Below are positions 6,716-13,148 of a stretch of 14,882 bases of DNA, piece after piece (position 1 is the first letter of the stretch; each line of letters begins with the position of its first letter). The DNA lies in the NCBI GenBank assembly GCA_030640215.1, contig DAOWJU010000112.1:1-14882 (forward strand), written 5' to 3'. The position numbers were made by a program, and so were the translations under genes. The stretch is from Desulfuromonadales bacterium (lineage in GTDB: Bacteria; Desulfobacterota; Desulfuromonadia; Desulfuromonadales; BM103). The notes beneath the pieces were generated by a model. The model was not told the origin of the DNA. It ran no database searches and saw nothing but the letters and a program-made list of their open reading frames with translations.

Positions 6716-7255
6716 TCATGGGGTTCTCAACGGGATTAAGGGCTGAATTGCACAAAGGTCCGGAATATCAGTCGTATCAATAACGACTTCATCGCGATGC
6801 ACGCGAACCACATCACCGCAAAGCTCCGTATCAAAAGCAGAGTCAACCAGTCTGCCACCAAGGCATTCAATCTGCACGGCACAGTCGAGCAATCGAGGCG
6901 CAACAGCGGCAATGCCTGAGGTAGACGTATAACCGAGTGTTTCCTGAACATTCAGACAGAGTTTCCCCTGACACATAACTTCTCGAATAGTACCCAGATC
7001 TTTCTCATACGGAACATTCAGGACAAAGTCACCACCAACCCAGGAGCGTGACAATAGATCGTGATGGCCATGCCATGCTGTCCTGATCCGCGGGTTATCG
7101 CCGCCGACCAGAGCAACCCAGGCAGTCACCAGCGCAACAGGCGAGCCATCAGGTGCATACCAGCTGATTAAGCCTGCTGGCAGCCATGCAACCGGGGCCT
7201 TAATTTCAAAAGGTTGCTCAATCATATTAAGAATGCTTGTGTAGTTTGATGGCAT
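6716..7255 (-). CDS. Flavin reductase-like FMN-binding protein
   Basis: A 179-residue protein of the flavin reductase-like split-barrel family (flavoredoxin/DIM6-NTAB type). PVALVTAWVAL (~38-48) and the following NPRIRTAW (54-61) correspond to the FMN-contacting N-terminal strands, and FVLNVPYEKDL (77-87) is the recognisable family block. It probably binds FMN and takes part in NAD(P)H-dependent flavin reduction or related electron transfer; the partner is unknown. It is transcribed divergently from the Rrf2 regulator over a shared 111-base gap. The ATG at 7255 has no clear ribosome site; an in-frame ATG at 7225 would also retain the domain. Confidence 0.78.
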   Translation of the reverse strand: MPSNYTSILNMIEQPFEIKAPVAWLPAGLISWYAPDGSPVALVTAWVALVGGDNPRIRTAWHGHHDLLSRSWVGGDFVLNVPYEKDLGTIREVMCQGKLCLNVQETLGYTSTSGIAAVAPRLLDCAVQIECLGGRLVDSAFDTELCGDVVRVHRDEVVIDTTDIPDLCAIQPLIPLRTP

Positions 7256-7306
7256 TTAGTATAGGTTATTTCCATCATTTACAAAAGTTTAATGACAACT
7301 AAGTTC

Positions 7307-7337
7307 TTGACAAGTAATATAGACTTTACTAAAAGTC
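7307..7337 (+). promoter_or_regulatory. Promoter of the Rrf2 regulator with overlapping dyad operator
   Basis: A consensus TTGACA -35 box (7307-7312) is followed, after 17 bases, by a weak -10 (TAAAAG, 7330-7335). A perfect dyad GACTTT-ACTA-AAAGTC (7322-7337) overlaps the -10. This is the usual position for an autorepressing Rrf2/IscR-family regulator, and the divergent flavin-reductase-like gene begins only 67 bases away. Binding by this regulator is an inference. Confidence 0.55.
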
Positions 7338-7366
7338 CTACCAACAAAAACTTCAGGAGATTACCT

Positions 7367-7834
7367 ATGCGTTTATCTACCAAAAGCCGATATGGTCTGC
7401 GGGCTCTCTTTGATATGGCCTATCATGCCGGGACTCTACCCGCACAGATCAAAGATATCAGTCGCCGTCAGAACATCTCTCCGCGCTATCTTGAACAGAT
7501 CTTCCAAGATCTGAAGCGAGGAGGTCTGCTGAAAAGTCGCCGAGGCCCTCAAGGTGGATATTTTTTGTCCCGTAAACCTCACGAAATAAACGTTCACCAG
7601 ATCATTGTCGCCGCAGAAGGCGAAATGGCCCTGGTTGACTGTGTCAAGTCGGGCAAAGGCTGTAAAAAAGAGTGTGACCTGGACAACCAATGTGTCACGC
7701 AGAAAGTCTGGCTGGAAGCGAGCAAGCGCCTTAATGACTACCTGAGTTCTGTAACCTTGAAGGACTTGTGTGACAACGCTAAGGCCATGGGCATGGACAA
7801 GGAACTGGACCACCGCTTCATGTACTTCATTTAA
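7367..7834 (+). CDS. Rrf2/IscR-family transcriptional regulator
   Basis: A 155-residue winged-helix regulator. [20 protein letters not shown] and [20 protein letters not shown] plus SRRGPQGGY are the Rrf2 N-terminal helix, recognition helix and wing. Four cysteines (92, 99, 103, 109) occupy the zone where IscR binds its [2Fe-2S] cluster with Cys92, Cys98 and Cys104, so it may sense iron-sulfur status. The frame continues upstream to 7292, but the ATG at 7367 has AGGAG seven bases before it and matches the family N terminus exactly. cysK follows 34 bases later, an arrangement also reminiscent of CymR control of cysteine synthesis. IscR versus a cysteine-responsive regulator cannot be settled from sequence. 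Confidence 0.88.
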   Translation: MRLSTKSRYGLRALFDMAYHAGTLPAQIKDISRRQNISPRYLEQIFQDLKRGGLLKSRRGPQGGYFLSRKPHEINVHQIIVAAEGEMALVDCVKSGKGCKKECDLDNQCVTQKVWLEASKRLNDYLSSVTLKDLCDNAKAMGMDKELDHRFMYFI

Positions 7835-7868
7835 AGCGACATGTAAGGCCTTTAAGGAGACTCTATCA

Positions 7869-8780
7869 ATGGCAGAGAAATACTCTTCAACACTCGATCG
7901 CATCGGCAACACCCCTTTGGTGAAATTAAGCACACCGGCAGGATCAGCAGCACTCTGGGGCAAGCTGGAGAATGCCAACCCTGGCGGTAGCGTCAAGGAT
8001 CGCATTGCCAAAGCGATGATCGAGCAGGCCGAGCAGGACGGTCTGCTGAAGCCCGGTGATGTTATTGTCGAACCAACCAGTGGCAATACTGGTATTGGCA
8101 TCTCCTTAGTCGGTGCAATCAAAGGCTACAAAATCGTCTTGATCATGCCCGACACCATGTCTATGGAGCGTCGTCGCCTGCTCGGTGCTTTTGGTGCTGA
8201 ACTTATCCTCACTCCCGGAGCCAAGGGGATGCGTGGAGCAATAGCAAAAGCGGAAGAGGTTGCTGCCGAGCGCAAGGCCTTTATGCCCCAGCAATTCTGC
8301 AACCCTGCCAACCCGAAAGTTCATTTTGAAACAACCGGACCTGAAATTTTGCGCGACTTGAACAATCAGGTTGATGCCCTGGTCGCTGGCGTCGGTACCG
8401 GCGGCACGATCACCGGAGCTGGCCAGGCGATCAAAGATAAGAATCCTGAAGCACTGATCATCGCAGTAGAGCCGAGTGATTCATCTGTACTCTCAGGCGG
8501 TGAGCCTGGCCCACACAAAATCCAGGGCATTGGCGCGGGCTTTGTTCCGGATGTTCTCAACACGGATATCCTTACCGAGATTGTCACTGTCACCAATGAG
8601 CAAGCGATGGAGACTGCCCGCGATCTTGCCCGAGATGAGGGCGTTTTTGTCGGTATCTCCTCCGGTGCCAATGTCTTTGCTGCCCGCCAGATTGCTGCGC
8701 GACTGAAGCCAGAGCAAAATGTCGTCACGATTCTCTGTGATACCGGCGAACGCTACCTCTCCACGAATATTTTTGACTGA
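7869..8780 (+). CDS. cysK: Cysteine synthase (O-acetylserine sulfhydrylase)
   Basis: A 303-residue PLP fold-type II enzyme of standard length. The PLP lysine is Lys43 in NPGGSVKDR; the substrate loop TSGNTG spans 70-75; the phosphate-binding GTGGT is at 176-180; [11 protein letters not shown] and the closing SGANVFAA are typical of CysK rather than cystathionine beta-synthase. It makes L-cysteine from O-acetylserine and sulfide in the cytoplasm. The ATG at 7869 has AAGGAGA nine bases upstream; earlier in-frame starts overlap the regulator gene and add no conserved sequence. Probably co-transcribed with the Rrf2 gene and under its control. Confidence 0.95.
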   Translation: MAEKYSSTLDRIGNTPLVKLSTPAGSAALWGKLENANPGGSVKDRIAKAMIEQAEQDGLLKPGDVIVEPTSGNTGIGISLVGAIKGYKIVLIMPDTMSMERRRLLGAFGAELILTPGAKGMRGAIAKAEEVAAERKAFMPQQFCNPANPKVHFETTGPEILRDLNNQVDALVAGVGTGGTITGAGQAIKDKNPEALIIAVEPSDSSVLSGGEPGPHKIQGIGAGFVPDVLNTDILTEIVTVTNEQAMETARDLARDEGVFVGISSGANVFAARQIAARLKPEQNVVTILCDTGERYLSTNIFD

Positions 8781-8805
8781 GCGACCTTAACAGCTCACGA
8801 ACCCA

Positions 8806-8834
8806 AAGGCCTTCGGTCACTAACCGTTGGCCTT
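8806..8834 (+). terminator. Hairpin between cysK and larE
   Basis: A stem AAGGCC-TT-CGGT / ACCG-TT-GGCCTT with a five-base loop and one symmetric TT mismatch, followed by an A/T-rich but not T-only run. It lies 25 bases after cysK and 10 bases before the larE ATG, so it may weaken read-through into, or translation of, larE. It is a moderate terminator or attenuator. Confidence 0.5.
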
Positions 8835-8844
8835 AATTTATCTT

Positions 8845-9666
8845 ATGAATCTTGATACTAAATTTCAAAAGCTAAAAGACCTTCTCACAGAGCTTGGCTC
8901 GGTAGTGGTCGCCTTTTCCGGCGGCGTTGACTCGACTTTTTTACTTCAGGCAGCCCGGGATGTCCTCGGTGCTGAGCGTGTCATAGCTCTGACAGCCACC
9001 TCGCCGACCTACCCGAGTTACGAGTTCAACGAAAGTGTCAGGCTGGCAAAGGAGCTTGGCGTTCAACAGATCGTTATCGACAGTAACGAGCTGCTGATCC
9101 CCGGCTTTGCCGACAACCCGCCGCTGCGTTGTTACCACTGCAAGAAAGAGCTTTTCGAAATCTGCCAGAACAAGGCAAAAGAGCTTGGTTATGCAGAGGT
9201 TCTCGACGGCTCGAATCTTGACGACCTCGATGACTACCGGCCAGGACGGCAAGCTGCAACCGAGCTGCAGATTCGCTCTCCCCTGCTTGAATCAGGCCTG
9301 ACCAAGGAAGACATCCGCGCGCTAAGTCGCCGCAGCGGCCTTTCGACAGCAGATAAACAACCCTTCGCCTGCCTCGCCTCGCGATTTCCCTACGGCACCC
9401 GCATTACTGCCGAACGCCTGCAGCAGATCGATCTTTGTGAAACCTTCATGCGTGAAAATAACTTCCACACCTTTCGGGTTCGCTACCACGATGAGACCGC
9501 TCGCATCGAAGTAGCTCTTGATGAACTACCTAGAATCATTGATGATAACATGCGCAAACGAATACTGGCCGTATTCAAGGATGCCGGTTTCACCTACGTA
9601 GCCCTTGACCTGCAAGGTTACCGAACTGGCAGCATGAACGAAGGAGCCGCCCCAAGCGAAAGCTGA
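8845..9666 (+). CDS. larE: ATP-dependent sacrificial sulfur transferase LarE
   Basis: A 273-residue PP-loop enzyme. SGGVDST (25-31) is the ATP pyrophosphatase loop; RCYHCKKELF (95-104) is the conserved Cys pair block; KQPFACLASRFPYGTRIT (171-188) carries Cys176, the position of the sacrificial cysteine in the Lactobacillus plantarum enzyme. LarE adenylates the pincer precursor (from LarB) and donates sulfur during synthesis of the nickel-pincer cofactor of lactate racemase and relatives. The ATG at 8845 gives the family start; a TTG at 8827 lies inside a hairpin and is less likely. No good ribosome site is visible. larA, larB and larC are not in the window. Confidence 0.87.
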   Translation: MNLDTKFQKLKDLLTELGSVVVAFSGGVDSTFLLQAARDVLGAERVIALTATSPTYPSYEFNESVRLAKELGVQQIVIDSNELLIPGFADNPPLRCYHCKKELFEICQNKAKELGYAEVLDGSNLDDLDDYRPGRQAATELQIRSPLLESGLTKEDIRALSRRSGLSTADKQPFACLASRFPYGTRITAERLQQIDLCETFMRENNFHTFRVRYHDETARIEVALDELPRIIDDNMRKRILAVFKDAGFTYVALDLQGYRTGSMNEGAAPSES

Positions 9667-9686
9667 GGTTATTAGTAGGAGAACCC

Positions 9687-10112
9687 ATGCCACGGACCAA
9701 AGCCCTGATAACTGTTTGTTTCTGCGCCGGAATGCTCGGTGCGCTTTGCAGCAGCCTGGTGGCCTGGAAATCTGGACAGATGGGCTTTCCAGCAATGGCC
9801 GGTGTGCGCATGACACCTGCGCTGACAACTGACTGGATCTATTCACGCCTGGTCTGGGGCGGACTTTGGGGCCTGGCTTATTTCCTCGCCGTTGGTCCTC
9901 TCAAATCACGCCGTCACTGGGCTCGCAAAGGTCTGTGGATTAGCCTGTTACCCACTTTATTTCAACTTTTAGTCGTTTATCCTTACATGACCAGTTACCG
10001 ATGGTTGGGACTTGAACTCGGCCAATTGACGCCACTCTTCATTTTTGCCTACAACCTGATCTGGGGGCTTTGCACCGGCGTTTTCTGCCGCCTCTTCTGG
10101 GGCCGTGGCTAA
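9687..10112 (+). CDS. Unrecognised small membrane protein
   Basis: A 141-residue protein with about four hydrophobic helices (near residues 6-27, 52-70, 82-104, 112-136), and positively charged loops such as KSRRHWARKG (73-82). I do not recognise a named family. TAGGAGAA eight bases upstream of the ATG supports the start. It begins 20 bases after larE, and the nuclease gene begins within a few bases of its stop, so the three genes may form one transcript. Trp-Gly rich stretches (WGGLWGLAY) suggest tightly packed helices. Confidence 0.72.
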   Translation: MPRTKALITVCFCAGMLGALCSSLVAWKSGQMGFPAMAGVRMTPALTTDWIYSRLVWGGLWGLAYFLAVGPLKSRRHWARKGLWISLLPTLFQLLVVYPYMTSYRWLGLELGQLTPLFIFAYNLIWGLCTGVFCRLFWGRG

Positions 10113-10114
10113 CC

Positions 10115-10609
10115 TTGAGAATCCTCTTATTTCTCCTCTGTCTAAGCTTCGCTCTGGTTCTACCTGCCTGCGCAAAGGAACCGGCTCCCCCACTGCAAGG
10201 CACTGTCACCTGGATTTACGATGGCGACACTCTCAAGATTGACCCCATCGGCAAAGTTCGCCTGATCGGTATCGACACTCCGGAGCGAGAAAACTCGCAA
10301 CGCGACCGGTATCTCATCAAGCAGGGTATTTCAGCCACACGACAACGACAGATTTACCAACTCGCCAAAGAGTTCAACATTGAACAGGTCAAAGGCCAAA
10401 GGGTCACCCTGTCACTTGATGCTTCTCCGCGTGACCGCCATGGTCGTCTGCTTGCCTATGTTCACCTGCCCGATGGACGATTACTCAACCGGGTGCTGCT
10501 CGAACATGGCCTGGCTGTTGTTTACAGAAGGTTTTCCTTCCGTCTGAAAGAAGATTTTTTGACTGCTGAAGCAGAAGCCAAGAAGAACAAACTCGGCCTC
10601 TGGGAATAA
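10115..10609 (+). CDS. Thermonuclease-fold (SNase-like) exported nuclease, probable lipoprotein
   Basis: A 164-residue protein read from TTG at 10115. Residues 1-18 form a hydrophobic signal ending in LPAC, an acceptable lipobox with Cys19. The TNase domain follows: YDGDT (35-39, calcium-binding Asp), VRLIGIDTPE (48-57; Arg49 and Glu57 equivalent to SNase Arg35 and Glu43), DRHGRLLAYV (107-116; Arg111 equivalent to Arg87). All catalytic residues are kept, so it should cleave DNA/RNA with calcium in the envelope. The frame also opens at a TTG at 10070 that overlaps the previous gene; 10115 gives a cleaner signal peptide and lies two bases after that gene's stop, suggesting translational coupling. 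Confidence 0.82.
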   Translation: MRILLFLLCLSFALVLPACAKEPAPPLQGTVTWIYDGDTLKIDPIGKVRLIGIDTPERENSQRDRYLIKQGISATRQRQIYQLAKEFNIEQVKGQRVTLSLDASPRDRHGRLLAYVHLPDGRLLNRVLLEHGLAVVYRRFSFRLKEDFLTAEAEAKKNKLGLWE

Positions 10610-10655
10610 GGCAGGGACAAGCTGTAAGCGAATACTATTCACAACGGAGAGAGCA

Positions 10656-11225
10656 ATGGTCAAGCGTTGCACATGGTGTGGCAGCGACCCGCAATATGTC
10701 GCCTACCACGACGAAGACTGGGGCGTGCCCGTTTATGACGACCGCCTGCTCTTTGAGATGTTGATTCTTGAAGGTGCCCAGGCAGGTCTCAGTTGGCTGA
10801 CCATCCTGAAAAAGCGCGACAACTATCGGCAAGCTTTTCATGGTTTCGATGCAGATATTATCGCCAACTACGACCAGAATGAAATAGAACGCCTTATGCA
10901 CGATACCGGCATCGTCCGCAATCGCCTCAAAATTGAAGCAACGGTCAAAAACGCACGGGGCTTTTTGCAGGTCCGTGAAGAGTTTTCTTCTTTTGCGGAT
11001 TACCTCTGGCATTATGTTGATGGCAAACAGATCGTTAACAAACGGAAAAACCTCAGCGACATCCCCGCCCACAGCATAATTTCCAACCAACTGAGCAAAG
11101 ATCTTAAAAAACGCGGATTCAATTTCGTCGGCCCGACCATCTGCTACGCCTACATGCAATCAATCGGCATGGTCAATGATCACACCACCGATTGTTTTCG
11201 TTACGGGGAAATCAATCAACAATAA
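10656..11225 (+). CDS. tag: DNA-3-methyladenine glycosylase I
   Basis: A 189-residue helix-hairpin-helix-type base-excision enzyme of normal length. The zinc site is intact: Cys5 and His18 at the N terminus (RCTWCGSDP, YHDEDWG) and His176 and Cys180 at the C terminus (NDHTTDCF). Glu39 in LILEGAQAGLSWLTIL matches the E. coli Tag catalytic Glu38. It removes 3-methyladenine from alkylated DNA. CGGAGAGAG upstream of the ATG is a good ribosome site. It follows the nuclease gene by 46 bases and ends ahead of a convergent terminator. Confidence 0.95.
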   Translation: MVKRCTWCGSDPQYVAYHDEDWGVPVYDDRLLFEMLILEGAQAGLSWLTILKKRDNYRQAFHGFDADIIANYDQNEIERLMHDTGIVRNRLKIEATVKNARGFLQVREEFSSFADYLWHYVDGKQIVNKRKNLSDIPAHSIISNQLSKDLKKRGFNFVGPTICYAYMQSIGMVNDHTTDCFRYGEINQQ

Positions 11226-11236
11226 AGAGGGTCATC

Positions 11237-11275
11237 ATGATCGCGGTTATTTTTAAGTTAAAATTCAGGCAGTAA
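11237..11275 (+). pseudogene. Possible relic of an antibiotic-biosynthesis-monooxygenase (ABM) gene start
   Basis: ATG at 11237, preceded by AGAGGG, opens a 12-codon frame MIAVIFKLKFRQ before TAA. M-I-A-V-I-F followed by a short charged strand is the typical opening of small ABM-domain proteins. No continuation is evident in other frames before the terminators. It could be a truncated relic, a mini-peptide, or chance. Confidence 0.25.
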
Positions 11276-11305
11276 AACAGAATGAATGATGTCAGCCGAA
11301 ATTTA

Positions 11306-11325
11306 TTCAGAATTTTGATTCTGAA
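11306..11325. repeat. Short perfect hairpin in the tag 3' flank
   Basis: TTCAGAA-TTTTGA-TTCTGAA, a seven-pair perfect stem with a six-base loop, located 80 bases after tag and directly before the convergent terminator hairpin. It has weak A/T flanks and could be an accessory 3'-end structure. Confidence 0.5.
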
Positions 11326-11334
11326 CAAAAACGC

Positions 11335-11369
11335 AAAAAGGGCCTGCATATTCGTGCAGGGCCCCTTTT
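11335..11369. terminator. Bidirectional terminator between tag and the small-membrane-protein operon
   Basis: AAAAAGGGCCTGCA pairs with TGCAGGGCCCCTTTT around a TATTCG loop, with one bulged G. On the minus strand it is followed by five T residues, on the plus strand it ends in four, so it can end both the tag transcript and the four-gene minus-strand unit. Confidence 0.8.
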
Positions 11370-11400
11370 GTGCGATGTTGCTCGTTAACTTGAAAGAATC

Positions 11401-11643
11401 CTAACTCCTGCTACTTTGGTGACTCGCCTGCTTGTCAGTCCCCTGGAACACAGCTTTGACAAAACCGATTAAGAGTATGATCGTCGGAACCAGTTGCACG
11501 ACAACAATCAGTGCACAAAAACCCAGGAAAGCACCAACCAGGATTCCGCTCGAGTAGGTTTGGTTTGTATCTACGGCAAGCACTGGATCAGCCATGAGTG
11601 CTAACATCGATATTCCCAAAAACAAGCTTCTGTAAATTTTCAT
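11401..11643 (-). CDS. Small membrane protein, paralogue 1 (unknown family)
   Basis: An 80-residue protein: signal peptide ending ADPVLA (residues 1-24), a short polar SSG linker, then a long hydrophobic segment (about 34-65) with QLVP in its middle, and a polar tail. It is highly similar, in protein and DNA, to the gene at 11690-11932 and less so to that at 12443-12667; shared features are SG(I/V)L, FLGF-x-ALI and Q-L-(V/M)-P followed by a Val-Lys near the membrane exit. AAGGAGA precedes the ATG. It is the last gene of the operon. No function is known to me; the Pro within the hydrophobic stretch suggests a kinked helix or a two-helix hairpin. Confidence 0.8.
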   Translation of the reverse strand: MKIYRSLFLGISMLALMADPVLAVDTNQTYSSGILVGAFLGFCALIVVVQLVPTIILLIGFVKAVFQGTDKQASHQSSRS

Positions 11644-11689
11644 GATTGTCTCCTTCTACGTTATGGGCCAGTTAAATTTCGACAGAACC

Positions 11690-11932
11690 TTATCTCCTGC
11701 TGCTCTGACGGGCGACCTGTTTATTTGTGCCATTAATCAATCCTTTGACAAAACTGAACAGGATAATAAGTGTTGGCATTAGTTGCGCGACAACAATCAG
11801 TGCACAGAAAGCCAGGAAAGCACCAACCAGAATTCCGCTCGAGTAGGTTTGGCTTGTATCCACGGCAAGCGCTGGGTCAGCCATGAGCGCTAACATCGAT
11901 ATTCCTAAAAATAAACTCCTGAACTTTTTCAT
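11690..11932 (-). CDS. Small membrane protein, paralogue 2 (unknown family)
   Basis: An 80-residue near-duplicate of the downstream gene: signal peptide ending ADPALA, YSSGILVGAFLAFCALIVVA then QLMP, and a basic tail ending QSSRR. GGAGGAGA lies two bases before the ATG at 11932; an upstream in-frame ATG at 11944 overlaps this ribosome site and is rejected. The two genes share long runs of identical DNA, including in the hydrophobic core, which indicates a recent tandem duplication. Differences cluster in the second half of the hydrophobic segment and the C-terminal tail, consistent with specialisation of the tail. Confidence 0.82.
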   Translation of the reverse strand: MKKFRSLFLGISMLALMADPALAVDTSQTYSSGILVGAFLAFCALIVVAQLMPTLIILFSFVKGLINGTNKQVARQSSRR

Positions 11933-11965
11933 AATCTCCTCCATTAACTTTAGTGGTTTCTTTAT

Positions 11966-12373
11966 TTATTGCAGCGACTCGACTGCGGGATTATGAGTCA
12001 TCTTTTCAAATGCGCATTTAACAGCTTGTTTTAATTCGTCTTCATCGCTTGGCTGGCTTGGCTCGAGAGCATGATAAAAGATGCCCTCGCTACGTGCCTT
12101 GCGAATCAATGCAAAGGGCGCTTCACTGGTAATCAGGATGATGCTGAGATCACGGTTGCACTGCTTCAGCAATGGAATTAATTCAGTCGCCAGCAATTCA
12201 TCGAACCGGGTGCTGAGCAGGACAACCTGAGCTTTCTTTTTAAGACTCCCAGAGAGAACTCCTGCGGCTGAATCGGTCACTGTGACTTGGTACCCGGCAT
12301 CGGTGAACAAGTCCGCCATTCGTTTTCCGTTCATTTTGTCTTCGTCTGCGATGAGTAATTCTGACCTATACAT
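11966..12373 (-). CDS. Degenerate response-regulator receiver protein (pseudo-receiver)
   Basis: A 135-residue single-domain receiver-like protein. LLIADEDKM (6-14) keeps the acidic metal-binding pair, and ILITSEA (79-85) keeps the switch Thr82. The phosphoacceptor position in VVLLSTRF (50-57) is Ser54 instead of Asp, and the conserved Lys before Pro is Glu104 in HALEPSQ. Ordinary phosphotransfer signalling is therefore unlikely; it may act as a constitutive or protein-binding receiver. No output domain is present. AGGAGA just before ATGATG at 12376/12373 sets the start; the ATG at 12412 is upstream of this site. It is flanked on both sides by the small membrane proteins in the same transcript. 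Confidence 0.82.
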   Translation of the reverse strand: MYRSELLIADEDKMNGKRMADLFTDAGYQVTVTDSAAGVLSGSLKKKAQVVLLSTRFDELLATELIPLLKQCNRDLSIILITSEAPFALIRKARSEGIFYHALEPSQPSDEDELKQAVKCAFEKMTHNPAVESLQ

Positions 12374-12442
12374 CATCTTTCTCCTGCCTAAAGTTAGTCC
12401 GGTCCGCCCCATCTCAGGTTTCCACCGGTGCGGAACAGGCTG

Positions 12443-12667
12443 TTAGTTATTCTTCGTTGAAACTTTTTCTGAAGAAGTAAACAGTCCCTTGACCATGCCA
12501 AAAAATAGAATCATCGCTGGTACCAGTTGTGACACAATGATCAAGGCAAAGAACCCGAGGAAGAAATAAGTCAGGACGCCTGATCCTTCACTCTGTGCGC
12601 TGGTTGCTGCATAAGCTACTGAAGTTGTGCTCATCACCATCAGTACGATCAGTTTAATTTCTTTCAT
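12443..12667 (-). CDS. Small membrane protein, paralogue 3 (unknown family), first gene of the operon
   Basis: A 74-residue divergent member of the same family: signal peptide ending in VAYA (about residue 20), SEGSGVLTYFFLGFFALI then SQLVP, a Gly-x-Val-Lys-Gly-Leu-Phe exit and a Lys/Ser-rich tail. AAGGAGG precedes the ATG, the strongest ribosome site of the unit. It is the promoter-proximal gene, 69 bases ahead of the pseudo-receiver. Although divergent from the other two, the QLVP core and overall layout are the same, which shows that this is a protein family and not a single duplicated gene. Confidence 0.8.
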   Translation of the reverse strand: MKEIKLIVLMVMSTTSVAYAATSAQSEGSGVLTYFFLGFFALIIVSQLVPAMILFFGMVKGLFTSSEKVSTKNN

Positions 12668-12734
12668 AATTTCCTCCTTAATTTATGGCTCTTGCTTGTT
12701 TGTGATTCGTTCTAAGTTCTTGCACAGGTAGTAG

Positions 12735-12750
12735 TGCATTGGCCGTGCCA
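12735..12750 (-). promoter_or_regulatory. Sigma-54 (-24/-12) promoter of the small-membrane-protein operon
   Basis: On the minus strand TGGCACG-N4-ATGCA matches the RpoN consensus TGGCACG-N4-TTGCW at all but one position, with GG and GC at the correct distance. Predicted transcription starts near 12725, giving a leader of about 57 bases before the gene at 12667. It demands an enhancer-binding activator, none of which is encoded in the window. Confidence 0.85.
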
Positions 12751-12798
12751 TTCTTAGAATTTTTTTATTTAAATAATTTAAGGTCGTGTTTTTAAACG

Positions 12799-12936
12799 GT
12801 TTTTTGTAAGAACAGTGAGGCCGCATACCCCATTGAATACGTGGGAATGTATAAAAAAATATACGTAACGGACGGGGGAATTGGGTTTCTGCTGATGGTG
12901 TTTTTTGGTAAGTCACTGAAAGAACAGGAGGTTCTT
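12799..12936 (-). promoter_or_regulatory. Candidate upstream activator region for the sigma-54 promoter
   Basis: The non-coding stretch 12751-12995 is A/T rich and holds several operator-like elements at enhancer distance: AAGAACAGTGAGG (12808-12820) and AAGAACAGGAGG (12920-12931), both preceded by a T6-G run; a dyad GTATA-A6-TATAC (12849-12864); and a dyad AAGAAC-AGGAG-GTTCTT (12920-12936). Any of these could bind the activator. Two overlapping minus-strand reading frames here look spurious. Confidence 0.4.
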
Positions 12937-12997
12937 GAGATAACGGGCCTGTATAATGAAAACATACAGTGCAATATGATTTTTATATAGACCCGGT

Positions 12998-13070
12998 AGG
13001 CAATCGAATTATCCATGAGCCGGCTGCAAATCCGGTTGCTTGGCCTACATTTCAGCTCATTTGCATACAG
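12998..13070. repeat. Dispersed intergenic repeat, degenerate copy 2
   Basis: This stretch aligns with the left half of the element at 5740-5901: AGGC-x-x-TCG, then ATCCATGA-x-CCGGCTGCAA, ATCCGG, TTGGCC and CAGCTC occur in the same order and spacing with scattered substitutions. The right terminal inverted repeat is not clearly preserved. It lies in the 3' flank of acnA, as copy 1 lies in the 3' flank of rsmE, but in the opposite orientation relative to its gene. Confidence 0.7.
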
Positions 13071-13148
13071 CCTGCCACTCGTACTTCACAGAAAATGGGT
13101 TGAGGGATCCTCCTCTCCCCTTAAGGCCAGTTACAAACAGTCTCAAAT

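Noticed and set aside
7436..8122. 228-codon minus-strand frame across the Rrf2 regulator and cysK
   Set aside because: Antisense shadow of two well-supported genes.
8827..8844. TTG start at 8827 for larE
   Set aside because: It lies inside the cysK-larE hairpin and adds six residues not expected for LarE; the ATG at 8845 fits better.
12683..13016. Two overlapping minus-strand reading frames (12683-12916 and 12792-13016)
   Set aside because: No ribosome sites or recognisable domains; they overlap each other and the sigma-54 promoter region, and composition is A/T-rich intergenic.
13103..13112. GGATCC-type short palindrome after acnA as a terminator
   Set aside because: Only about four pairs, with no T-run on the minus strand; too weak to call.
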